Of a stretch of 9,515 nt of DNA, positions 4,184 through 9,515 are shown in pieces. Every line of letters begins with the position of its first letter. Position 1 is the stretch's first letter. The notes beneath the pieces are model-generated. The model did no database searches, was not told where the DNA came from, and saw nothing but the letters and a program-made list of their open reading frames with translations. The position numbers and the translations under genes were made by a program. The DNA comes from SM23-78 sp041479965 (GTDB lineage Archaea; Nanobdellota; Nanobdellia; Woesearchaeales; SM23-78), in NCBI GenBank assembly GCA_041479965.1, contig JBGOZE010000049.1, forward strand, positions 1 to 9,515, written 5' to 3'.

Positions 4184-6013
4184 CAGAATCTCTTTTGCAG
4201 CCTTGACAATAGCCTCGGCATCTATCTCTTCAAACTTCATCAGCTCTTCTGCTTTTCCAGAACAAGGCATCTTGCCTACTGCCAGGCACTTGATTTTCAC
4301 ATCTGGTGAGAATTCATTCATTTCCCTGCTGATAGCTTCGCCTATTCCTCCTTCTGCATAGTGGTCTTCCACTACAATCGCTTTGGCGTGGCATTTGATT
4401 ATTTCCTCGTGCAGTTTTTTCGCATTGAGAGGCTTGATGCAGTAGAGGTCTATGACTCTAGCATTTATCTTTTCTTTTTTCAGCTCTTCCTGCGCTTTGA
4501 GCGCTTCGTGAAGAGTTATTCCTGAACCGACTATGACTAGCCTGTCTTCTTTTGACTCCCTTAGAATCTTGAATCCTCCAATTTCGAATTTTTCTTTGTT
4601 GCCATAAAGAACAGGTGTTTTAGGCCTGGTCGTCCTGATATACTTTAATCCTTTTGTGTTGCTCGCTAATTCAACAAGCTTCTCAGTGCTAACAGCATCT
4701 GAAGGGTAGAGCACAATGCTTCCTGGCAGCGCCCTGAACATTGCAAGGTCTTCTAACCCCATCTGGCTCGGCCCGTCTTCACCTATGCTTACGCCTACGT
4801 GAGAGCCGCAGATGGTCAGGTTAGCGCTTGAAAGAGCCGCCATTCTTATCTGGTCGTGGGCTCGTGAAAGGAATGCTGCAAAAGTCGAAGCAAATACATT
4901 GAATCCTTTGACGCTCAAGCCCAAAGCTATTCCTAGCATTGCTTGCTCTGCGATGTACGATTCTACAAATTTTTCAGGGTGAGCTTTGGCTAGCTTTTCA
5001 GAGAAAGTAGAGTTGCTCACTTCAGCGTCAACTGCTACTAGGAAATCATTTTTCTCTGCAAGCTTGACCAGTGCATTGCCATAGGCTTCTCTTGTAGCTA
5101 CTGAGTCTCCGAGATTGTAGTTAGGCGCCACTGATCCTCCTGTCCTCTTAAGCTTTGAGCGGATTTTCTTTGGCTTGGTTATCTTGACATCAGGCATCTC
5201 AAGGTTTATTATCTCGTCAAGTGCTCTGCCTAATTCTTCCTGGCTCAGAGCCTTGCCATGCCATCCTTCCTTGTCCTCTATGAATGATACTCCTCTTCCT
5301 TTGAAAGTCTTTGCCAGGATGACAGTTGGCTTCTCATCGACTGCTCGTGCTTTCTCAAATGCATTCAGTATGTCATTCATCTCGTGACCGCTTATCGGGA
5401 TTACTTCTGCTCCTAATGCTATGAACCTGCTCGCATAGGCCTCGATGTTGTGGCCTAGCATTGTCTCTTTTGACTGACCTAATCGGTTGATATCCATTAT
5501 TATGCAAAGATTGTCAAGCTTGTAGTGCACTGCAAGAGCCATAGCTTCATAAACAGAGCCTTCTGAGCTCTCGCTGTCACCCATCAATACATAAGTCCTG
5601 TATTTTCTTCCTTGAAGCTTGGCTGCTAATGCCATTCCCACTCCTACAGCTAATCCCTGGCCTAAAGAGCCAGTAGCTACTTTTATCCAGTTGAGAGACT
5701 TAGGTATTGGGTGACCTTCGAAACAACTGCCGAATTTTCTTAGAGTCATCAAGTCCTTTTTCACGCAGCCAGCTCTCACAAGAGCAGAATAAAGTATTGG
5801 GGCTGCGTGGCCTTTGCTCAGCACAAACTCATCATTGTCAGGATTAAAAGGATTCTTCCTGTCATAGCTCATCTCATTGAAGAACAAGGCGCTCATGAGT
5901 TCTGCGCATGACAAGCAGCTAGTCGGGTGGCCGCTACCTGCTTCTGTGGTCATCTTAAGGACATCCCGCCTCATGATGTCTGCAATGTCCTCTAATAATT
6001 CCTTGTCAAGCAC
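4175..6013 (-). CDS. tkt: Transketolase, full-length, mammalian-like short type
   Basis: Transfers two-carbon ketol units between sugar phosphates with thiamine diphosphate (TPP), joining the pentose phosphate pathway to glycolysis. One 612-aa chain carries both halves that many archaea encode as two genes. N-terminal TPP domain: GSGHP (26-30), KGH (67-69), GSLGQG (115-120), GDSESSEGS (145-153) with Mg-binding D146 and N176, and WHG (251-253). Pyrimidine-binding domain: catalytic E356 in YIAEQAML, then GSHVGVSIGEDGPSQM (403-418). C-terminal domain from about 475 with VVEDHYAEGGIGEA (547-560). The wording, including DINRLGQS, FKGRG..EDKE.WHGK and Gln417 where yeast and E. coli enzymes have His, follows human TKT. 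The GTG start is the only one possible upstream, since an in-frame TGA precedes it; GAGGTTGA at 6017-6024 is its Shine-Dalgarno sequence. It lies 24 bp after enolase, so the two form an operon. Confidence 0.96.
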   Translation of the reverse strand: MLDKELLEDIADIMRRDVLKMTTEAGSGHPTSCLSCAELMSALFFNEMSYDRKNPFNPDNDEFVLSKGHAAPILYSALVRAGCVKKDLMTLRKFGSCFEGHPIPKSLNWIKVATGSLGQGLAVGVGMALAAKLQGRKYRTYVLMGDSESSEGSVYEAMALAVHYKLDNLCIIMDINRLGQSKETMLGHNIEAYASRFIALGAEVIPISGHEMNDILNAFEKARAVDEKPTVILAKTFKGRGVSFIEDKEGWHGKALSQEELGRALDEIINLEMPDVKITKPKKIRSKLKRTGGSVAPNYNLGDSVATREAYGNALVKLAEKNDFLVAVDAEVSNSTFSEKLAKAHPEKFVESYIAEQAMLGIALGLSVKGFNVFASTFAAFLSRAHDQIRMAALSSANLTICGSHVGVSIGEDGPSQMGLEDLAMFRALPGSIVLYPSDAVSTEKLVELASNTKGLKYIRTTRPKTPVLYGNKEKFEIGGFKILRESKEDRLVIVGSGITLHEALKAQEELKKEKINARVIDLYCIKPLNAKKLHEEIIKCHAKAIVVEDHYAEGGIGEAISREMNEFSPDVKIKCLAVGKMPCSGKAEELMKFEEIDAEAIVKAAKEILKK

Positions 6014-6016
6014 TAG

Positions 6017-6024
6017 TCAACCTC
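6017..6024 (-). promoter_or_regulatory. Ribosome-binding site supporting the GTG start of tkt
   Basis: GAGGTTGA ends 3 nt before the GTG (its GAGGT core is 6 nt away). It lies in the 24-bp gap after the enolase stop, so transketolase is translated from its own site within the eno-tkt message. Confidence 0.65.
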
Positions 6025-6037
6025 TTTTTTAGTGAAA

Positions 6038-7312
6038 TTAAAATTTCAATTGCTTAGCAGCGTAAATCTTCTTTTTTAGCCCAGCCTCAATCTCAATAAG
6101 TCGGTTGTACTTGGCTGTTCTCTCGCTCCTGCAAGGAGCTCCGAGCTTTATCTGGCTTGCTCCAATGCCCACTGCCAAGTCTGCGAGGTATGGGTCTTCT
6201 GTTTCTCCGCTCCTATGGCTCACAACAACTTCCCAGCCAGCATCCATTGCCAGCTTTGCAGCCTTCATGGCCTCTGTCAAGGTACCAATCTGGTTGACCT
6301 TGAGTATCAAAGCATTGCACAAGTTCTTTGAGATTGCCATCCTCACCCTGTCTGGATTGCTCACAGTCAAGTCATCACCAACAACCTGGACCCTACTGGT
6401 CTTGGCCACTGTTATCATGAACTCAGACCATGATGAGAAATCATCCTCACCAAACCCGTCCTCTATGCTCTTGATATCATATTTTGTCAATAAGCGGTCA
6501 TAGTACTGTATCAATCCTTTGGGCGTGAAGCTTACTCCAACATCATAATTCCCTTCAAAGAAGATGTTGCTCGCAGCCACATCCAAGCCAATGCGGATTT
6601 TTCTCCTAAAGCCTGACCTGGCAATTGCTTCGCTGATCAAGTCCAAGGCTTCTTCTCCTGTCCTCAGAGGAGGGGCAAATCCTCCTTCATCACCCACATT
6701 GGTTGCAGTTGCTCCGTACTTGTCATCAATTATCTTCTTTAAAGTATGATAGGTCTCACTTACCATCCTGGTGGCTTCTGCAAAGCTCTTAGCACCAGTA
6801 GGGATGAGCATGAATTCCTGTATCTTCAGGTAATTGCCTGCATGCGCTCCTCCGTTAATCACATTAGCCAGAGGCACAGGTAGCATGAATGATTTGGTGT
6901 TGCCGTAAAGCTCAGCAATGTGCTCGTACAATTGTTTTCCTTTGAAATCAGCAGCAGCCCTGCTGACAGCGAGACTCACGCCAAGCATAGCATTGGCTCC
7001 AATGACAGATTTATTATCAGTCTTGTCAAGCCTCTTCATGGCAAGGTCGATCTGCTCCTGCTCAACAACGCTCATGCCTTTCAAAGCCTTGGCAATCCTC
7101 TTGTTGACATTCTCAACAGCCTTCTCCACGCTCTTGCCATGGTACTCTCTCTTCTTGTCCCTTAGCTCAAGAGCCTCGTAGATGCCTGTGCTTGCCCCGC
7201 TAGGGACAAAAGCGTAGCCAGAATGCTTCTTGGTCTTAACAACAACCTTGAGAGTCGGGTTGCCCCTAGAATCCAAGACCTGGATTGCCTTAACCTCTTG
7301 AATCTTGTCCAT
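6038..7312 (-). CDS. eno: Enolase (2-phosphoglycerate dehydratase)
   Basis: Converts 2-phosphoglycerate to phosphoenolpyruvate in glycolysis and the reverse in gluconeogenesis; Mg-dependent cytoplasmic enzyme. At 424 aa it is complete. Residues, counted from the ATG at 7310-7312: the flexible SGAST loop at 38-42; GGAHAGN at 154-160 with H157; E166 in KIQEFM; GDEGGFAPP from 207 with proton-shuttling E209; metal ligands D244, E284 and D313; catalytic base K338 in LKVNQIG; SHRSGETED from 365 with H366; and K389. The usual IEDPF is IEDGF here. The ATG is preferred over an in-frame GTG four codons upstream, because that GTG is part of the Shine-Dalgarno sequence GGGGTGAT. It is first in the eno-tkt operon with a TATA box about 39 nt upstream. 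Confidence 0.97.
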   Translation of the reverse strand: MDKIQEVKAIQVLDSRGNPTLKVVVKTKKHSGYAFVPSGASTGIYEALELRDKKREYHGKSVEKAVENVNKRIAKALKGMSVVEQEQIDLAMKRLDKTDNKSVIGANAMLGVSLAVSRAAADFKGKQLYEHIAELYGNTKSFMLPVPLANVINGGAHAGNYLKIQEFMLIPTGAKSFAEATRMVSETYHTLKKIIDDKYGATATNVGDEGGFAPPLRTGEEALDLISEAIARSGFRRKIRIGLDVAASNIFFEGNYDVGVSFTPKGLIQYYDRLLTKYDIKSIEDGFGEDDFSSWSEFMITVAKTSRVQVVGDDLTVSNPDRVRMAISKNLCNALILKVNQIGTLTEAMKAAKLAMDAGWEVVVSHRSGETEDPYLADLAVGIGASQIKLGAPCRSERTAKYNRLIEIEAGLKKKIYAAKQLKF

Positions 7313-7319
7313 ATAACAA

Positions 7320-7327
7320 ATCACCCC
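7320..7327 (-). promoter_or_regulatory. Ribosome-binding site fixing the enolase start
   Basis: GGGGTGAT, a near-perfect complement of the archaeal 16S rRNA 3' end, ends 7 nt before the ATG at 7312. It includes the upstream in-frame GTG (7322-7324), which therefore should not be the start. Confidence 0.75.
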
Positions 7328-7346
7328 TTCGAATAATCATAACTGC

Positions 7347-7355
7347 TTATTATAA
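7347..7355 (-). promoter_or_regulatory. TATA box for the eno-tkt operon
   Basis: The minus strand reads TTATAATAA within GCTTATAATAAGC, a near-palindrome at 7345-7357. Its centre is about 39 nt from the ATG, giving a leader of about 13 nt that just holds the Shine-Dalgarno sequence. Confidence 0.5.
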
Positions 7356-7414
7356 GCTAAGAAACGTATTATGCTTGGCTTTTATTAATTTTCTGTTTTT
7401 AATATGATTAGGAA

Positions 7415-7445
7415 AGAATAAGAAAAGAAAAAAGGAATAAAAAAA
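7415..7445 (-). terminator. Multiple T-run terminator after the pilin gene
   Basis: After the pilin stop the minus strand carries T7 (7439-7445), T6 (7428-7433), T4 (7423-7426) and further T-rich sequence without a hairpin. Repeated oligo-T is the usual archaeal terminator form and would separate the abundant pilin message from eno-tkt just downstream. Confidence 0.65.
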
Positions 7446-7460
7446 TTTGAAAGAGTTTAC

Positions 7461-7931
7461 TTAAGACTCAATCTTTCTGTTGATGGTTCCTGTTACAGTG
7501 TAATTAAGGCTTTCTCCGGATTTCGTATAAACTATCTTCACATTAGCGTCGAATCTGCTATTTTCCACGAAATCTGTCGCATTAACTAAACAAAGAGTTA
7601 TTGGATCTGATGTTGCCCCGTTTGCCAAAGTTCCAACGTCTAATTCGTCGTTGCAGGTTACATCACTCGATCCGGTTGTATCTAAATAAATATATGTGGC
7701 TGTCGTGTCTGCTCCTAAACCGTTATGTAAAGTAAGTTGCATTCCTGTTCCGGCTGTGGACTTACAGTCCGTAAAGTCAAATCCCGGACTCAAGGTGCAC
7801 TTGTTCGGTATCAGCTTGCTCGGGTTAAGTACTCCGAAGTATGCTAGTGCTCCGATGGCTGCTAATACTACGAGAATGGCCCAGCCGTAGGTCATCAAGA
7901 ATTCCATTGCTGCTTGTCCTTTCTTATTCAT
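7461..7931 (-). CDS. Type IV pilin-like protein with class III signal peptide
   Basis: A 156-aa secreted structural subunit. The N-terminus MNKKG|QAAMEF fits the archaeal class III signal: a short basic leader cut by an EppA/FlaK-type peptidase before Q6, with the conserved Glu five residues on. The hydrophobic helix (about 11-34) both anchors the precursor and forms the pilus core. The remaining ~120 residues are beta-rich, with four Cys (45, 56, 93, 114) that could form two disulfides and two N-x-T sequons (N117, N143) for possible N-glycosylation. The ATG at 7929-7931 is supported by GAGGTGA at 7939-7945. It lies 114 bp after a TadC-like pilus protein gene on the same strand, so a shared pilus role is likely. 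It might be a minor rather than a major pilin; adhesion or another surface role cannot be told from sequence. Its codons look slightly different from the metabolic genes. Confidence 0.88.
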   Translation of the reverse strand: MNKKGQAAMEFLMTYGWAILVVLAAIGALAYFGVLNPSKLIPNKCTLSPGFDFTDCKSTAGTGMQLTLHNGLGADTTATYIYLDTTGSSDVTCNDELDVGTLANGATSDPITLCLVNATDFVENSRFDANVKIVYTKSGESLNYTVTGTINRKIES

Positions 7932-7938
7932 CTTTATT

Positions 7939-8001
7939 TCACCTCATCATATGCTGTTTTCAGATTATCTTTACTATGATACCTTCTCTTTGTATTTAAA
8001 T
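7939..8001 (-). promoter_or_regulatory. Pilin promoter and leader
   Basis: A TATA-like ATTTAAATA at about 7993-8001 would start transcription near 7972, giving a leader of about 40 nt, the longest in the window. It ends in the strong Shine-Dalgarno sequence GATGAGGTGA (7939-7948). No T-run separates the upstream TadC-like gene, so read-through is also possible. Confidence 0.45.
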
Positions 8002-8045
8002 GTTTTGCTGAATTAGCTATGATATGCCTTATTCAAGTTAAGCCG

Positions 8046-9515
8046 TTAAATGAAGTTTGTGAACAATCCTCCTATGACAAGGGATGATATGGTGTAGATG
8101 ATCACTGATATCAGGATGAACACAGGTATCCTGCTCAGACCTTCTTTCACTCTTCCTTTCCTTATGATGCTTACAATAGCAGCTGATGAAATGGATGATA
8201 TGATGAGTATCAGGTAGGTGAATAGTACAAAATCACTGGTCTTTACTGATTCAGATGATATTGAGAAGCTGAAGAAGCTGCTTGAAGAGGCCATGTTGGG
8301 GCCTAGCTTAGAGGTTATTTCCTTGATGACCTTGAGCAGCTGGGTTGCCAGGGCGAATAGCACTGGTGCTGCTACTATCGTGGCAAAGGTGATGAATATG
8401 ACGTAGGTCGTGACGCTGGCTGACATCTCTTTCTTCATTATCTTGGTCTCATCGATATCCAGGGCTATCTTGCTTAGCAAGTCTGCCATCTCTCCTCCTG
8501 CTGCCATTCCTTCGAGTAAAAGGCTTATTGACCTCTGGATGACTTTTGACTCGTATTTATTGGCAAAATTCTCTAGTGCTGTTGACAGGTCTTCTCCTGC
8601 CATGGTGTTCTTGGCGACTATTTCTATCTCTTTTGCGAGCGCTCCGAATCCTGGCCTTACCGCGTACCATAGTGCCTTGTCTATGGGCATGCCTGCGCTT
8701 ATGTTGGCGCTTGTCAATTGCAGGAAGTCAGGGAACACATCTTCAACTGCTTTGGTCCTCTGGAATATCTTCATGTCAAGGTAGAAGAGATACACTCCCC
8801 ATATCAATCCTATGAGCATCACAAATCCTAGGAGCCAGAATCCCAGGAGGTAGACTAGCAGTGTCGCCAAGCCTTTGCCGAGCATAATGCAATAAATTAT
8901 TATTGCGATGCTGAGCAATACGCATAGTAAGATGTTGCCTCTGAAAATCTTTTTGGTCACTACCTTGGGCTCTAGGTCTTCCATTCCTGACTTCACAAGG
9001 TAATCTCTTAGGCTTATACTCTTGGCAAATCCTCCTATTGAGAACTTCTTTTTCTTTTTCAGCTTGAGCCATTTGTCTTTGTGCCTGCTGAATTTCTTCA
9101 GCTTCTGCTCCAATTTATTCTCGTGCTTTGGCGCAAGAGGGCTAGTCTCTAACTTATCTTTTCCATCAGCCTTGCTTATTGTTTTTTCTTTTCCTTTCTC
9201 TTTCAAAAAACTTTCTTTTTTTGAACCAGCAAGTTCACTTGCTGTTTTCAACTCTTTTTTCTTCGCTGCAAATTTTTCTTTAGCCAGCTTGAGCTTGGAG
9301 AATAATCCTGGCTTTTTCTCCTTAGCAATAGGCTCAGAAGTCTTCTCAATGGTAGGCTCATCTTTCTTCACAGCTGGCTGTTCAGGTTCCTTATTCTTTC
9401 TTGTCAAAAGAAGGCGGAGAGGTATTTTAGGGTGCGAGGCGTGCATGATCATCGAGTTGCCATTAATCTCTTTCTTAGGCTTGTCAGCAGGCTGAAGATA
9501 TTCTTTCTTGTTCTC
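8046..9515 (-). CDS. TadC/GspF-like pilus assembly membrane protein, 5' end outside the window
   Basis: Inner platform protein of an archaeal type IV pilus system, expected to work with a secretion ATPase (not in the window) to extrude pilins. Numbering here starts at the Met at 9450-9452. That codon has no Shine-Dalgarno sequence, and the frame stays open for 21 more codons to the window edge (ENKKEYLQPADKPKKEINGN and on), so the gene probably starts further right. Residues 1-145 are a Lys/Glu/Pro-rich low-complexity cytoplasmic region. Then come membrane segments at about 173-192 and 195-225, the single GspF-type cytoplasmic domain at about 237-340 (PDFLQLTSANISAGMPIDKA; LLLEGMAAGGEMADLL), and membrane segments at about 346-371, 407-430 and 442-464. 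A Ser/Phe-rich linker lies at 389-405. FlaJ-type archaeal proteins have two F domains; one here fits TadC better. The pilin gene follows 114 bp downstream. Confidence 0.85.
   Translation of the reverse strand, partial: ENKKEYLQPADKPKKEINGNSMIMHASHPKIPLRLLLTRKNKEPEQPAVKKDEPTIEKTSEPIAKEKKPGLFSKLKLAKEKFAAKKKELKTASELAGSKKESFLKEKGKEKTISKADGKDKLETSPLAPKHENKLEQKLKKFSRHKDKWLKLKKKKKFSIGGFAKSISLRDYLVKSGMEDLEPKVVTKKIFRGNILLCVLLSIAIIIYCIMLGKGLATLLVYLLGFWLLGFVMLIGLIWGVYLFYLDMKIFQRTKAVEDVFPDFLQLTSANISAGMPIDKALWYAVRPGFGALAKEIEIVAKNTMAGEDLSTALENFANKYESKVIQRSISLLLEGMAAGGEMADLLSKIALDIDETKIMKKEMSASVTTYVIFITFATIVAAPVLFALATQLLKVIKEITSKLGPNMASSSSFFSFSISSESVKTSDFVLFTYLILIISSISSAAIVSIIRKGRVKEGLSRIPVFILISVIIYTISSLVIGGLFTNFI

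Noticed and set aside
6105..6503. Plus-strand 132-codon frame opposite enolase
   Set aside because: Antisense shadow of the strongly conserved enolase C-terminal half.
7313..7324. Upstream GTG start for enolase
   Set aside because: The GTG is part of the Shine-Dalgarno sequence that serves the ATG at 7312.
8410..8784. Plus-strand 124-codon frame opposite the TadC-like gene
   Set aside because: Hydrophobic only because it mirrors the F domain region; no start signals.
9022..9495. Plus-strand 157-codon frame rich in Phe, Ser and Leu
   Set aside because: It is the antisense of the Lys/Glu-rich N-terminal region of the TadC-like protein; the composition is an artefact of that.
1..9515. CRISPR array, insertion sequence, integrase, attachment site, rRNA or replication origin
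   Set aside because: No spaced direct repeats, transposase or recombinase motifs, terminal inverted repeats or rRNA sequence seen on either strand.

Overview
The window is archaeal chromosomal DNA carrying mostly core genes. The archaeal signs are: ribosomal protein eS17 beside Alba; a tRNA-Arg with an anticodon-loop intron that can fold into a bulge-helix-bulge; TATA-type promoters about 25-30 nt upstream of inferred transcription starts; GGTGA/GAGGTG ribosome-binding sites; and a pilin with a class III signal peptide (KKG|QAAMEF). The pilin N-terminus resembles those I associate with DPANN archaea of the Woesearchaeota/Pacearchaeota type. That placement is inference from memory, not from a search.

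Layout, left to right: the 5' end of an unidentified gene running off the left edge (minus strand, start at 43); an unrecognised 207-aa protein (93-716, minus); an ITPase/RdgB-family house-cleaning pyrophosphatase (797-1342, minus) whose start codon lies one base after the 3' end of an intron-containing tRNA-Arg(UCG) (1344-1440, minus); Alba (1517-1798) behind eS17 (1840-2031), probably one transcript; an arginase/agmatinase-family ureohydrolase (2084-2866, minus); ribulose-phosphate 3-epimerase (2923-3561, minus) divergent from ribose-5-phosphate isomerase B (3702-4157, plus); a full-length transketolase (4175-6013, minus) in an operon behind enolase (6038-7312, minus); then a type IV pilin-like protein (7461-7931, minus) and a TadC/GspF-like pilus membrane protein (8046 to beyond 9515, minus).

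Functionally the centre is sugar-phosphate metabolism. RpiB, Rpe and transketolase give three steps of the non-oxidative pentose phosphate pathway and supply ribose 5-phosphate; enolase links the group to lower glycolysis. Transaldolase is not in the window. The transketolase is of the short, mammalian-like type, and the ITPase also shares several motifs with the eukaryotic ITPA form. The right end belongs to a surface pilus system whose ATPase is not seen here.

Gene starts follow a simple rule. Genes with a TATA box about 26-29 nt above the start codon (207-aa protein, eS17, ureohydrolase) have no Shine-Dalgarno sequence and are probably leaderless. Genes with a longer leader or an internal operon position (the gene at the left edge, Alba, rpe, rpiB, tkt, eno, pilin) have a clear one. 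Intergenic gaps are short, none exceeds about 140 bp, and I see no CRISPR array, insertion sequence, integrase or large repeat. I do not see a clearly new system; the least explained items are the 207-aa protein, the tRNA/rdgB junction and the long charged N-terminal region of the TadC-like protein.
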